Source: an uncultured Shewanella sp.
GTDB lineage: Bacteria; Pseudomonadota; Gammaproteobacteria; Enterobacterales; Shewanellaceae
Length of the DNA stretch: 64,000 bases
Direction of reading: 5' to 3'
Assembly: GCF_947497935.1 (NCBI RefSeq)
Contig: NZ_CANMIO010000013.1
Location: forward strand, 1-64,000
The notes beneath the pieces were generated by a model. It made no database searches. It saw nothing but the letters and a program-made list of their open reading frames with translations, and was not told where the DNA came from. This document shows positions 9,429 through 22,217 of this stretch, piece by piece. The translations under genes and the position numbers were made by a program. Within the stretch, counting starts at the first letter, position 1. Every line of letters begins with the position of its first letter.

Positions 9429-10397
9429 CTATGCTTTAAAAATGGCTTCAACTGAAAGGCCTTGAGCCCCCAGTAAGTCTTTCAAGCGCTTGAGCGCTTC
9501 CACTTGAATTTGACGTACCCTTTCACGGGTTAAGCCAATTTCTTTACCTACATTTTCAAGCGTTGATGGCTCGTAACCCAATAAACCAAATCGGCGCGCT
9601 AACACTTCTCTTTGCTTGGTATTAAGCTCATCTAGCCATTTCACCACAGACTTAGACATATCTTCGTCCTGCACCTTGTAGTCAGGACCTACGTTATCAT
9701 CATCGGCAAGCACATCTAATAATGCCTTATCACTTTCGCCACCTAACGGCGTGTCGACAGAGGTGATTCTTTCATTAAGCTTAAGCATACGGCTTACGTC
9801 TGCACTGGGTAAATCTAGCTTATCTGCAATCTCTTCAGCCGTAGGCTCATGATCTAGCTTATGCGCTAGCTCCCTTGCAGTACGCAGATAAACATTGAGC
9901 TCTTTTACTACATGAATGGGTAAACGAATGGTGCGAGTCTGATTCATAATTGCTCGCTCAATCGTCTGTCTAATCCACCATGTTGCATAGGTTGAAAATC
10001 TAAAGCCACGCTCAGGGTCGAACTTCTCTACGGCACGGATAAGGCCCAAGTTGCCCTCTTCAATAAGATCGAGTAGCGCTAAGCCACGATTGTTATATCG
10101 ACGTGCAATTTTTACGACCAATCTGAGGTTACTTTCAATCATGCGGTTACGGGATTTTTCACACCCTTTAAGGGATTTACGTGAAAAATACACTTCTTCC
10201 TCGGCACTGAGGAGAGGGGAAAATCCAATTTCACCTAGATACAGCTGTGTGGCATCTAAGTTTTTTTGTAAATCATCTTGCACTTGTTGCTCTAATTCAG
10301 CTTCTTTTACATCCTGTTTAGTAAGACTATCTGATGAATCTTTTACAGAGTCACTGCTTGGTTGCTCTGCAACAACGGCACTATTTAATCTGCCCAT
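9429..10397 (-). CDS. rpoS: RNA polymerase sigma factor RpoS (sigma-S)
   Basis: A 322-residue general stress and stationary-phase sigma factor. It has region 1.2 ([21 protein letters not shown]), region 2 with the -10 recognition block [16 protein letters not shown], region 3 and the region 4 helix-turn-helix ([22 protein letters not shown]). The start ATG has GGGAG upstream. The gene follows nlpD by 76 bases. In E. coli the main rpoS promoter lies inside nlpD, so the same is likely here. The mutS/rpoS convergent order is conserved in relatives. Confidence 0.98.
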   Translation of the reverse strand: MGRLNSAVVAEQPSSDSVKDSSDSLTKQDVKEAELEQQVQDDLQKNLDATQLYLGEIGFSPLLSAEEEVYFSRKSLKGCEKSRNRMIESNLRLVVKIARRYNNRGLALLDLIEEGNLGLIRAVEKFDPERGFRFSTYATWWIRQTIERAIMNQTRTIRLPIHVVKELNVYLRTARELAHKLDHEPTAEEIADKLDLPSADVSRMLKLNERITSVDTPLGGESDKALLDVLADDDNVGPDYKVQDEDMSKSVVKWLDELNTKQREVLARRFGLLGYEPSTLENVGKEIGLTRERVRQIQVEALKRLKDLLGAQGLSVEAIFKA

Positions 10398-10473
10398 AAT
10401 ATTTCTCCCAAATTTTCACATTAAACTACTGCACTTCACTATCCTCCGATTTGCCAAAATGGCGGCCCAACAA

Positions 10474-11364
10474 CTATTGTTTAGGCAAAAATTTAACTGG
10501 GTTTACTGACTTTCCATGGTATCGGATCTCAAAATGTAACATGACCCGATTTGTACCAGTGCTACCCATTGTCGCAACGGTTTGTCCAACATTAACAAGT
10601 TGCTTTTCCTTAACTGAGATCTTATCAGCATGAGCATAAGCACTTAGATAGTCATCACTATGCTTAATGATAACTAAGTTACCATACCCCCGAAGTGCGC
10701 TACCTGCATAAACAACTCGACCACTTGCTGCGGCTCGAATCACATCACCTCGGTTACCTGCGATCTTTATCCCTTTATTTCCCTGCTCTTTGGCAGAGAA
10801 AGTTCCAATCACCTTACCTTTCACAGGCCATGACCAGCGACTTACTTTCTTTGGAAGCTCGACTGGCTTGTGGACAATTCGGTTAACATCTTGTTGACTG
10901 CTTGTTACAGAATACGCAGGCTTGGCGACAGGATCAAGCTGTTTTTTTGACCCATTATTTTGGCTTGACGCTGTAGAAACATTAGAACTAACCACTTGTT
11001 TTTGAGTGGTTTTAGCATTTGCCACAGGGCTTTTAGTGCTTGAGTTCGTCGTTTTTTTGGCGCTTTGAGTATTTGTAACATATCTTTTAGAGTTAAGACT
11101 CAATACTTGGCCAGGGTAGATGGTATAAGGCTTTGGCAGACGATTTTGCTTTGCGATATCTACAAAATCTTTATTCGCTCCCCAGGCGATAGAGTAGAGA
11201 GTGTCACCATTTTTTACGATATAGCGACTTCCAGTAATCGATCCTTTGGTGATCGATGGGGTTTGGGGACCGTTAATAGATTCTACTGGAGCAGGTCTTT
11301 CTGCCTGAAAACTACAGCCAGAAAGTAACACCACGCAGACGCAATAAAAGTAAACGAACCTCAT
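10474..11364 (-). CDS. nlpD: Lipoprotein NlpD, amidase activator (LysM + LytM)
   Basis: A 296-residue outer-membrane lipoprotein that in E. coli activates the septal amidase AmiC. The signal sequence ends LLSGC with the lipidated Cys at residue 17. One LysM domain (RYIVKNGDTLYSIAWG..., about 48-92) is followed by a Ser/Thr/Lys-rich linker and a C-terminal M23/LytM domain. The LytM domain lacks the zinc ligands of active peptidases: GIKIAGNRGD and MLHFEIRYHG replace the HxxxD and HxH patterns. It therefore acts as a non-catalytic activator, as is known for NlpD. It sits between pcm and rpoS. Confidence 0.95.
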   Translation of the reverse strand: MRFVYFYCVCVVLLSGCSFQAERPAPVESINGPQTPSITKGSITGSRYIVKNGDTLYSIAWGANKDFVDIAKQNRLPKPYTIYPGQVLSLNSKRYVTNTQSAKKTTNSSTKSPVANAKTTQKQVVSSNVSTASSQNNGSKKQLDPVAKPAYSVTSSQQDVNRIVHKPVELPKKVSRWSWPVKGKVIGTFSAKEQGNKGIKIAGNRGDVIRAAASGRVVYAGSALRGYGNLVIIKHSDDYLSAYAHADKISVKEKQLVNVGQTVATMGSTGTNRVMLHFEIRYHGKSVNPVKFLPKQ

Positions 11365-11441
11365 TGTTAACTCTTCACCCCAAATTCCCCAGTTGACGAC
11401 ATTATTTAATTATTTGTTGCTTGCTTAAAACTGTAAAAAGC

Positions 11442-12077
11442 CTATGCCAGTTCGCCACTCACTAACGGTACAAAGCGGACATCCTCAATAACCTCTGAGG
11501 TGAATTGATTACCGACTCGGGTAAGCTTCAACAGCTGTTGCGATAACTCGCCAACAGGGATAACTAACACACCTCCGTCTGCTAATTGCGCGATTAAAGC
11601 TTCAGGAACTGAACTTGCTGCGGCGGTTACCATAATGGCGTCATATGGGCCTTTACTTGGCCAGCCTTGCCAACCATCGCCATATTTGAAGGCGATATTA
11701 TGCAGGTCGAGCTTTTTTAGCCTCTGTCTTGCTTGGATCTGTAAACTTTTAATACGCTCTACCGTACAAAGTTGTGGTACTAATTGCGCTAAGACAGCAG
11801 CTTGATAGCCCGAACCTGTGCCTATCTCTAGTACCTTATTTGGTTTGTTCTGTAGGATGATTTCAGTCATTCTGGCAACGATATAAGGCTGAGAAATAGT
11901 CTGACCTTGCCCTATCGGCAGCGCAGTATTCTCATAAGCCTTATGACCTAGTGCTGCATCAAGAAACTGCTCCCTTGGTGTATTTGCGACCGCACGCAGT
12001 ACCGCTTCATTACGGATCCCAGCCTCATACAGACTTCTTGCAAGGTTCAATGCTGATGTAGAGGCAACAGGGGTCAT
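11442..12077 (-). CDS. pcm: Protein-L-isoaspartate O-methyltransferase
   Basis: A 211-residue SAM-dependent enzyme that methylates isoaspartyl residues in damaged proteins to start their repair. The SAM-binding motif [18 protein letters not shown] is at about 83-100, with the substrate-side signature [18 protein letters not shown] before it and [16 protein letters not shown] after it. Length is typical. It lies in the conserved order truD-surE-pcm-nlpD-rpoS. The gap to surE (123 bases) carries a strong hairpin. Confidence 0.96.
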   Translation of the reverse strand: MTPVASTSALNLARSLYEAGIRNEAVLRAVANTPREQFLDAALGHKAYENTALPIGQGQTISQPYIVARMTEIILQNKPNKVLEIGTGSGYQAAVLAQLVPQLCTVERIKSLQIQARQRLKKLDLHNIAFKYGDGWQGWPSKGPYDAIMVTAAASSVPEALIAQLADGGVLVIPVGELSQQLLKLTRVGNQFTSEVIEDVRFVPLVSGELA

Positions 12078-12115
12078 AGCTCTTTTCCAATATTCAATAA
12101 AATTTGTTAACGCGT

Positions 12116-12142
12116 AGATTGCCCGCTGATACAGGGCAATCT
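12116..12142. other. Hairpin between surE and pcm, no T run
   Basis: A perfect 9-bp stem AGATTGCCC/GGGCAATCT with a 9-base loop. No T run follows on either strand, so it is not a clear terminator. It may stabilise or process the surE-pcm message. Confidence 0.5.
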
Positions 12143-12200
12143 ATAAAGTCTCTCACTCACTGATGAGTTGTGATGCTATATTCGACTGAATAACTCGCTG

Positions 12201-12947
12201 TTAGTCGGTCATCTCAGCTAACCAATTATCCAGGGCCTTGAGCTGCTCAAAAGCAGTTAAGTCTACCGTTAATGGTGTGATAGACACATAACCATTAGCG
12301 ACAGCGTAGAAGTCAGTGCCTTCACTGGCATCTTGTTCATCACCTGGCGGACCAAGCCAAAATATCTCTTTGCCAGCAGGATCTTGTGTTCTCACCATGC
12401 CTTCGGCTCTATGCCTTGCACCAAGACGGGTTATCTTCATCCCCTTCACTTCAGACAATGGCAGATCTGGCACATTGATGTTCAGGATCTTATCTTGAGC
12501 CACTGGATTTTCCTGCAAGGCTTTGACGATTTTTAACGCATAATGCGCCGCAGTTTCGTAATGCTCATGGCCGACCAAAGAGATAGCTATTGCAGGAAAC
12601 CCAAGAAAGCGTCCTTCCATCGCCGCCGCTACCGTCCCAGAGTACAGGGTATCATCTCCCATATTAGCGCCAGCATTAATACCAGAGACCACCATATCGG
12701 GCTCATCTTGATATAACTCTCGTATGGCTAAATGAACGCAGTCGGTCGGTGTGCCACTGACCGAAATATAACCATTGTCTAAGGTATTGAGTCGAAGCGG
12801 GTTGGTCAAGGTTAACGAGTTACTCGCACCAGAACAGTTTCTATCAGGACCGACCGTGAGGGTCTCGGCTATCTGGCTTAATGACCGCGTCAGAGCCGCA
12901 ATGCCTATAGCGTTCACTCCATCGTCATTACTGATCAGAATCTTCAT
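12201..12947 (-). CDS. surE: 5'/3'-nucleotidase SurE
   Basis: A 248-residue metal-dependent nucleotidase (survival protein). It begins [10 protein letters not shown] with the metal-binding DD pair, has [14 protein letters not shown] and [25 protein letters not shown]. The start overlaps the truD stop by four bases (ATGA), indicating translational coupling. Typical length and context. Confidence 0.96.
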   Translation of the reverse strand: MKILISNDDGVNAIGIAALTRSLSQIAETLTVGPDRNCSGASNSLTLTNPLRLNTLDNGYISVSGTPTDCVHLAIRELYQDEPDMVVSGINAGANMGDDTLYSGTVAAAMEGRFLGFPAIAISLVGHEHYETAAHYALKIVKALQENPVAQDKILNINVPDLPLSEVKGMKITRLGARHRAEGMVRTQDPAGKEIFWLGPPGDEQDASEGTDFYAVANGYVSITPLTVDLTAFEQLKALDNWLAEMTD

Positions 12948-14011
12948 TGCTGCGCCTCTGCATTTCGTTGCTCAGCTAGCATTTGTTGGCGCGCCACTTC
13001 TTGGACATCTTGGTACACAAATAACTCACGTAGTACCGATGTAGCATAAGAACCTGATGGTAATGCAAATTTTAGAATAATGGTATCTTCATCTACTTCA
13101 TATTGCAGATGTTGTGGCTCAAGTAACAATGCGCGTCTTTCTTGATTCAGTCCAGCTTGCTCCAAGCCGTCTTTATCTATAGCTAGCGATTCAAGTGCAG
13201 CCGCCTCACACTCGGCTGCATCCGCTTGTGCAAGCGGTAATCCACGTCCCCATAAAGGTGCAGACAGTTGTATGTCTTTTTTAGCTAAACGCTCGACTAA
13301 AGTTTCATCCCACTGCTCGGCCACAAAATAACTCTTGCTGCCAGCCAGCATAACGCAGTCGCCAATAAGCGTTGCTGTGCCATGTTGAGCTAAACGGGTA
13401 GATACCGCCGTATTAAATAGATTTGAGCGCACAGCAGACAGATACATGCTGCGTTTATTTCTGTCTTTGACTTTACGTCCTGTAAACATCTGACGACCAA
13501 ATATAAGGTTTTTGCCGTCATGACCAAAGCGTTGTTCACCAAAGTAGTTTGGCACGCCATGCAAGCTAATCTTCTCGATGCGCTCAAGCACATCACTCAT
13601 ATCCGAAACATTGCGCAAGGTTAAGGTAAAACGGTTACCAGCCAGAGCGCCAATACGTAGCTTCTTACTGTGTCTTGAAGCGCTTAGTACAGTGATCTGC
13701 TCGCTATTTAATTGCTCCCAGTTTGGTGTTTCCTTACCGGGAATACGTACGCCAAACCACTGCTCGGTGATCGCGTGCTTATCTTTTTGGCCAGCGTAGG
13801 TCACCTCTTTAGGGTGCACATGGGCAAAGCTAGATAGCTTCTTAGCGACTTCGACCGTGTTGAGCCCCTCTTTGCGAATATGCAGCAAATGGTGCTCACC
13901 TTCCCCCGTAGGCGCAAAAGGCAGGATTTCCTGTACCTGAAAGTCGCTATTATGGGTACGCAAGTCAGCCGTAGAGGTAGGCTGGCCATATAAATAATGT
14001 AGTTCGCTCAT
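12944..14011 (-). CDS. truD: tRNA pseudouridine(13) synthase TruD
   Basis: A 355-residue enzyme that makes pseudouridine at position 13 of tRNA-Glu. It has the TruD signature with catalytic Asp at about residue 77 ([13 protein letters not shown]), the insertion domain, and the [15 protein letters not shown] motif. Overlaps surE by four bases. It is 34 bases downstream of ispF and probably in the same transcript. Confidence 0.95.
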   Translation of the reverse strand: MSELHYLYGQPTSTADLRTHNSDFQVQEILPFAPTGEGEHHLLHIRKEGLNTVEVAKKLSSFAHVHPKEVTYAGQKDKHAITEQWFGVRIPGKETPNWEQLNSEQITVLSASRHSKKLRIGALAGNRFTLTLRNVSDMSDVLERIEKISLHGVPNYFGEQRFGHDGKNLIFGRQMFTGRKVKDRNKRSMYLSAVRSNLFNTAVSTRLAQHGTATLIGDCVMLAGSKSYFVAEQWDETLVERLAKKDIQLSAPLWGRGLPLAQADAAECEAAALESLAIDKDGLEQAGLNQERRALLLEPQHLQYEVDEDTIILKFALPSGSYATSVLRELFVYQDVQEVARQQMLAEQRNAEAQQ

Positions 14012-14045
14012 AATCTGTTTATCTTCTATCTATGACTTGATTTAT

Positions 14046-14525
14046 TTATGGCTGAGTCATCAACACGACAGCTTCGACTGCGATGCCTTCTTTTCTGCCG
14101 GTAAAACCAAGCTTTTCAGTTGTGGTCGCTTTAACATTGATATCGCAAATTTCGGATGCTAGATCTTCGGCCAACACGGCGCGGATTGCTTCGATATGCG
14201 GCGCCATTTTAGGCGCTTGGGCAATCACAGTCACATCTAGGTTTGATAGGCTGTAACCCATATCTGTCGCTAATTGATAGCAGTGTCTCAATAGCACACG
14301 GCTATCGGCGCCCTTGAAATCAGGATCCGTATCAGGAAAGTGCTTACCTATATCTCCGAGCGCCATTGCGCCAAGAATCGCATCAGAGATAGCATGCAGA
14401 ACCACATCACCATCAGAGTGCGCGATTAAACCCACCTCATAAGGCACCGTAATGCCACCAAGAATAAGTGGGGACTCGCCACCAAATTTGTGAACATCAA
14501 AGCCATGACCAATTCTAATTTTCAT
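14046..14525 (-). CDS. ispF: 2-C-methyl-D-erythritol 2,4-cyclodiphosphate synthase
   Basis: A 159-residue enzyme of the MEP isoprenoid pathway that forms the cyclic diphosphate from CDP-ME 2-phosphate. Zinc ligands are in RIGHGFDVH and the family signature in [21 protein letters not shown]. The C-terminal part has the [16 protein letters not shown] motif. Follows ispD by 55 bases, the usual pairing. Confidence 0.97.
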   Translation of the reverse strand: MKIRIGHGFDVHKFGGESPLILGGITVPYEVGLIAHSDGDVVLHAISDAILGAMALGDIGKHFPDTDPDFKGADSRVLLRHCYQLATDMGYSLSNLDVTVIAQAPKMAPHIEAIRAVLAEDLASEICDINVKATTTEKLGFTGRKEGIAVEAVVLMTQP

Positions 14526-14580
14526 CGGTGTTCCTGTTTATCTATCGATTATATTTCAAGCGAATAAATTTCTAACTTAG

Positions 14581-15276
14581 CTATTGGGCTGCGCTTTTAA
14601 GAAACAGCGACGCAAGCTGCAGATCATCTGGGTGAGTCACCTTAATATTGTCGGCGCGTCCAGCTACAATCCCGGGCGCGGTGCCCGCCCACTCCATAGC
14701 CGATGCCTCATCGGTAATTAATGCACCTGCGGCTAAAGCATCGCAGAGGTTTTGTTTTAATTCTTTAACAGAAAAAAATTGCGGCGTAAGTGCATGCCAT
14801 AGTTTTTCGCGGCAAACCGTTTCGGTAATTAAGCCCTGTGCATTACTGCGCTTCATGGTGTCACGCACTGGCGCCGCTAAAATAGCGCCTTGTGGGAAGC
14901 GAGATGCCGACTCGATTAACTTATCTATGTCTTGGTGACTTAGGCAAGGGCGCGCCGCATCATGCACGAGTGCCCAGGCATCCTCGGCTGCCACAGTTAA
15001 AGCCGATAGCACTGAGTCTGCACGCTCCTTACCACCTGTGACGGCCTGTAATTTAGGATGTTGAGCTTGAGCTAAGCGCGCAAAGAACTCATCTTCAGGA
15101 TTAAGCGCGACAATTACCTTTTCGATACTCGGATGCGATAATAAGCAGTCTAATGTATGGCCTAAAATGCTTTGTTCATTAAGCTGTAAGTATTGCTTTG
15201 GAATTTCTGCGCCCATACGGCTGCCTATACCTGCAGCGGGGACAATCGCGATAATTTGCTTGGGTGTTTGGCTCAT
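14581..15276 (-). CDS. ispD: 2-C-methyl-D-erythritol 4-phosphate cytidylyltransferase
   Basis: A 231-residue MEP pathway enzyme that transfers CMP from CTP to MEP. It has the nucleotide-binding start VPAAGIGSRMGAEIPKQYL, the VHDAARPCL motif and the C-terminal TDEASAMEW...GRADNIKVTHPDDL. It lies between ftsB and ispF, the standard order. Confidence 0.97.
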   Translation of the reverse strand: MSQTPKQIIAIVPAAGIGSRMGAEIPKQYLQLNEQSILGHTLDCLLSHPSIEKVIVALNPEDEFFARLAQAQHPKLQAVTGGKERADSVLSALTVAAEDAWALVHDAARPCLSHQDIDKLIESASRFPQGAILAAPVRDTMKRSNAQGLITETVCREKLWHALTPQFFSVKELKQNLCDALAAGALITDEASAMEWAGTAPGIVAGRADNIKVTHPDDLQLASLFLKSAAQ

Positions 15277-15327
15277 GACAGAGCTCCATGTAATAGCAGC
15301 ATCTTTCTAGGATCGGTTAAGCTAAAA

Positions 15328-15624
15328 TCAGTTATCAGGTGTATCCCCACGTTCGCCTCCAACGACGCGAAAGAAGGTTTCCCCCTCTTTGACCATGCCC
15401 AGCTCGTTGCGAGCACGCTCTTCAAGTGCTTCGGTACCACTGCGAAGATCACTGATCTCTTCTCTCAGCACTTGATTTCGAGCAACCAATTGCGCATTGC
15501 TTTGCTGCTGTAGCTTTATTTGCTCCTGCAGGTGAAAAGAGTCAGCTAGGCTCTTATCCCCCAACCAAAGGCGATACTGAAGCATGGCAAGTAGAGCAAT
15601 TAATACAAAAAGAAGCCGTTTCAT
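15328..15624 (-). CDS. ftsB: Cell division protein FtsB
   Basis: A 98-residue bitopic inner-membrane protein of the FtsQLB divisome subcomplex. The N-terminal transmembrane segment is about residues 3-20 (LLFVLIALLAMLQYRLW), followed by a periplasmic coiled coil (LQEQIKLQQQSNAQLVARNQVLREEI) and the conserved end ALEERARNELGMVKEGETFFRV. It lies 51 bases before ispD. A terminator separates it from eno. Confidence 0.95.
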   Translation of the reverse strand: MKRLLFVLIALLAMLQYRLWLGDKSLADSFHLQEQIKLQQQSNAQLVARNQVLREEISDLRSGTEALEERARNELGMVKEGETFFRVVGGERGDTPDN

Positions 15625-15670
15625 GATTCAAAGTAGAAAGAAGTTGAGAATATTAGACAGATAGTACAAC

Positions 15671-15699
15671 AAAAAAGGCCACCGAGTGGTGGCCTTTTT
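15671..15699 (-). terminator. Terminator of eno
   Basis: Stem GGCCACC/GGTGGCC with a 4-base loop, A6 on one side and T5 on the other. It lies just after the eno stop and before ftsB on the minus strand. Confidence 0.88.
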
Positions 15700-15714
15700 A
15701 AAGTTTATAGCGTT

Positions 15715-17022
<1,308 letters not shown>

Positions 17023-17093
17023 TTAAGTTTTAAAGATAAATTTAAAGATAAAAGTAAAACGAAATTCTGTGCAGTTATTACATCGCTAGAAAC

Positions 17094-17126
17094 AAAAAAA
17101 CCGCCCCCATAGCATGGAAGCGGTTT
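17094..17126 (-). terminator. Terminator between pyrG and eno
   Basis: Minus strand AACCGC...GCGGTT stem followed by seven T, with a short inner CCAT/ATGG pairing. It separates pyrG from eno, which in E. coli share a transcript. Confidence 0.8.
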
Positions 17127-17134
17127 TGGCGTAA

Positions 17135-18838
<1,704 letters not shown>

Positions 18839-18890
18839 TTATACCAAAGCAACAGTGATTCGACAAACTAGAATTGAACGAAAACCTAAG

Positions 18891-19694
18891 TTATTTATTC
18901 GACTCATTTAGTTTCACTCGATCCCAGTAGCCGTCCAGCTCTGCTAGAGAGTGCTCATTCAGGGCGCGACCATCGGCTTGCGCATAGGCTTCAACACCAC
19001 GAAATCGCCTCTCAAACTTCTGATTTGCTTGTCTTAATGCTTTTTCTGGCTCAACCCCTAAATGCCTCGCAAGATTAACCACTGCAAACAATAGGTCGCC
19101 CATTTCATCTTGTACTTTTCCGGCATCGACTTCTTCTTGCTCCACTTCATAAATGACCTCATCGATCTCTTCATGAATTTTGGCGACAACGGGCTCAAGT
19201 TCAGCCCAGTCAAAACCCACTCTAGCGACTCGCTTCTGGATTTTTATTGAGCGAGATAACGCTGGTAACGCCAGCGGTATATCATCTAGCACTGAGTTCT
19301 GAGCTCGCTGACTACGCTCTTCTGCCTTTAACTCTTCCCAGTTTTGCTTGATTTCTGCCGTGCTGGTCGTTGCCAAATTTTCAAATACATGAGGGTGGCG
19401 CCTCGTAAGCTTGTTGCAAATACGTTCAACCACGGTATCGAAATCAAATAGCCCCTGCTCTTTGCCGAGTTGACAGTAAAAAACCACCTGAAACAGCAAG
19501 TCACCTAGTTCATCGGGCAGCTCATCGAGTGCCATACGCTCAATGGTATCGGCGACCTCATAAGCTTCTTCTAGAGTAAAGGGCACGATTGTTTGAAAAC
19601 TCTGCGCCCTGTCCCAAGGACAACCCGTTTCAGGGTCGCGCAACTTTCGCATAATATTAAGTAGAGGGCGGGTATCGCCAACTAACTGAGTCAT
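18891..19694 (-). CDS. mazG: Nucleoside triphosphate pyrophosphohydrolase MazG
   Basis: A 267-residue all-alpha NTP pyrophosphohydrolase that in E. coli lowers ppGpp and cleans up abnormal nucleotides. Two MazG repeats are visible. The first has CPWDRAQSFQTIVPFTLEEAYEV and ELPDELGDLLFQVVFY. The second has EEIDEVIYEVEQ and KVQDEMGDLLFAVVNLARH. Both keep the EExxE/ExxD metal-binding pattern. It lies between relA and pyrG as in E. coli. Confidence 0.95.
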   Translation of the reverse strand: MTQLVGDTRPLLNIMRKLRDPETGCPWDRAQSFQTIVPFTLEEAYEVADTIERMALDELPDELGDLLFQVVFYCQLGKEQGLFDFDTVVERICNKLTRRHPHVFENLATTSTAEIKQNWEELKAEERSQRAQNSVLDDIPLALPALSRSIKIQKRVARVGFDWAELEPVVAKIHEEIDEVIYEVEQEEVDAGKVQDEMGDLLFAVVNLARHLGVEPEKALRQANQKFERRFRGVEAYAQADGRALNEHSLAELDGYWDRVKLNESNK

Positions 19695-19756
19695 TCCACT
19701 TTCCTATAGCGTACTTTAACGCTGTCACGCTAAAGTCACGATTAATAATCACATAT

Positions 19757-19781
19757 AAAAACGGCAACCCGTTGGTTGCCG
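19757..19781 (-). terminator. Terminator of relA
   Basis: Minus strand 8-bp stem CGGCAACC/GGTTGCCG with a 4-base loop followed by TTTTTATA, just after the relA stop. Confidence 0.88.
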
Positions 19782-19793
19782 TGCATCTTCGAA

Positions 19794-22001
19794 TTAAAGC
19801 CTTCTGGCCTGTATCACACCATCCACTTGGTTAATCTTGGATAACACTTTGGATAAGCCATCTAGATTATACAGTTCAAGTTCCAATTCGATGGTCGCGG
19901 TTTGTGTTTTCACATCCGAGGTCGAGCTCATCGCCATCACATGGGTCTTCTCTGCCGCGAGTACCGAAGTTAAATCTCGAAGCAGCCCAGAGCGATCATT
20001 GGCCAACAAGCTTAAACGAATTTTATAACCACCCGAGTAGTTCTCGCCCCAGACCACATCGACTGAGCGCTCAGGCGCGGCGCGAATTAACTCTTTAACC
20101 TGATCGCAATCGGCTCTGTGCACCGAAATTCCACGGCCCTTAGTGATAAAACCAAAGATCTCATCACCAGGTACTGGCTGACAACATTTAGCGATATGAC
20201 TCATCAGGTTGCCGACGCCATTGACTTCGACTTGACCCTTAGCTTTTTTAACCGACTTACTTTGGCTCTTCTTAACTAAGTCTTCAACCACCTCTTCATC
20301 ACTGAGCTCTTTAGTGCGCAGACGACTTTGAACATGGTTCACTACCTGATTAAGACGTACATCACCACCGCCAATACCCGCCAGTAGATCGTCCATACTG
20401 ACTAAGTTAAATCTTTCTACTGCAGTCTGTGCATCTTTAATATGAAGATTAATTCGAGACAGCTCGGCATCAAGCATCTCTCGGCCTGCAACGATATTCT
20501 TATCTCTATCTTGCTGTTTAAACCAGTGCTGAATTTTTGAACGAGCACGAGAAGTCTGAATGTAACCCAAATTTGGGTTCAACCAGTCACGTTTTGGATT
20601 TGGGTGCTTAGAGGTGATGATCTCAATTCGCTGCCCCGTTTCCACTTGATAGGTAAACTGCACAATACGGCCGTCGACCTTAGCGCCGATACACTTATGC
20701 CCCACATGAGAGTGAATGTAATAAGCAAAGTCGAGTACCGTAGAACCTAATGGTAGATCGATCACCTCACCGTTTGGCGTAAACACATATACTCGGTCTT
20801 CGAAAACCTGACTGCGAACTTCATCGACCAGGTTGCCGCTTTCGGCCACATCTTCTTGCCACTGTAAAATTTTACGTAGCCAGTTGATCTTGTCTTCGTA
20901 GCCGCTCTGCTTGCCGCTGGCGCTACCTTCTTTGTATTTCCAATGCGCCGCCACACCAAGTTCAGCATCTTCGTGCATCTGCTCGGTACGAATTTGGATC
21001 TCAACAGTCTTACCTTCCGGGCCTACCACCACGGTATGAATAGACTGGTAACCATTTGGCTTAGGGTTAGCCACATAGTCATCGAATTCACGAGGGATAT
21101 GGTGCCAAAGCGTATGCACCACGCCTAAGGCGCCGTAACAGTCTTGTAGGCGATCGGTCACGATTCGCACGGCTCGCACGTCAAACAGCTCATCAAACTT
21201 AAGCTGTTTGCCTTTCATCTTCTTCCAGATACTGTAGATATGCTTAGGTCGGCCGTAGACCTTAGCGCGGATCAGATCTTGATCTAACCTCGCTTGCAAC
21301 TGACTGACAAAATCATCGATAAAGGTTTCTCTATCGAGACGCTTACCATCAAGCTGCTTAGCGATGTCTTTATAGGTTTGTGGATGCAGGTAGCGGAATG
21401 AAATATCTTCAAGCTCCCACTTAAGCTGACCAATACCTAAACGGTTAGCCAGTGGCGCATAGATATCGGCAATCTCGCGGGCGACAAGGACTTTAACCTC
21501 CTCATCGGCATTTTTGATCTCACGAAGCAAACAGATACGTTCGGCAAGTTTAATCACCACCGCGCGCACATCTTCAACCATGGCCAATAACATCTTACGA
21601 ATATTATCGATTTGGGGCTCGCCGCTACGAGTCTGATTATCAACTTTCAATGCGCCAATAGCGTTCATGGTCTCAACACTCGACACCAGTACGGCTAGCT
21701 TAGCGCCAAACTCCTCTTCAACATCTTCTTGTGTGATGAGACCCGCGTCAAACACCACAAACAAGATGGCTGCCTGCAGTGTTTCAATATCCATATTCAG
21801 CGGTGCAAGAATTTCTATCATCTCGCGCGCACGTTTTAATACGGTAACGTTCGCGTCTTTCTTTTGCCCCACGAGCAGTTCGACCCGCTCAATTAAGGCC
21901 AAAAGAATTTGAGCTTCCGAAGCATCACTTATATAACGTTGCACCCATTCTTCAAGTTGAAAATCAGGATCGCTAAAATGTGCTTCACGAACAGATACCA
22001 T
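19794..22001 (-). CDS. relA: GTP pyrophosphokinase RelA ((p)ppGpp synthetase I)
   Basis: A 735-residue ribosome-associated synthetase of the stringent response. The N-terminal hydrolase fold is degenerate, with FVVFDAGLI where SpoT has the HD motif, so it is synthetase only. The synthetase domain has KHIYSIWKKM and EFDDYVANPKPNGYQSIHT. A TGS domain (VYVFTPNGEVIDLPLGST), helical region, Cys-containing ZFD (HIAKCCQPVPGDEI) and C-terminal ACT domain follow. The short gap to mazG contains a terminator. Confidence 0.97.
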   Translation of the reverse strand: MVSVREAHFSDPDFQLEEWVQRYISDASEAQILLALIERVELLVGQKKDANVTVLKRAREMIEILAPLNMDIETLQAAILFVVFDAGLITQEDVEEEFGAKLAVLVSSVETMNAIGALKVDNQTRSGEPQIDNIRKMLLAMVEDVRAVVIKLAERICLLREIKNADEEVKVLVAREIADIYAPLANRLGIGQLKWELEDISFRYLHPQTYKDIAKQLDGKRLDRETFIDDFVSQLQARLDQDLIRAKVYGRPKHIYSIWKKMKGKQLKFDELFDVRAVRIVTDRLQDCYGALGVVHTLWHHIPREFDDYVANPKPNGYQSIHTVVVGPEGKTVEIQIRTEQMHEDAELGVAAHWKYKEGSASGKQSGYEDKINWLRKILQWQEDVAESGNLVDEVRSQVFEDRVYVFTPNGEVIDLPLGSTVLDFAYYIHSHVGHKCIGAKVDGRIVQFTYQVETGQRIEIITSKHPNPKRDWLNPNLGYIQTSRARSKIQHWFKQQDRDKNIVAGREMLDAELSRINLHIKDAQTAVERFNLVSMDDLLAGIGGGDVRLNQVVNHVQSRLRTKELSDEEVVEDLVKKSQSKSVKKAKGQVEVNGVGNLMSHIAKCCQPVPGDEIFGFITKGRGISVHRADCDQVKELIRAAPERSVDVVWGENYSGGYKIRLSLLANDRSGLLRDLTSVLAAEKTHVMAMSSTSDVKTQTATIELELELYNLDGLSKVLSKINQVDGVIQARRL

Positions 22002-22217
22002 CGTATTTAATTCCTTTACATACCTAAGATAGAGGTTAACAGCCGCTTAACTATATCTTTTTAATTTATACCCACTATATTCGCCATTCAGCGGTTATTG
22101 TCAATGTACAAAAGCTGACAATTGCGACTAAAAACGCCTATAACGCCTGAGTTTGAATTGTATGAGTTATATTTAAGCAAAAGGTTTCATTAAGTGTATC
22201 TATTTGTGTCTTTTTGT

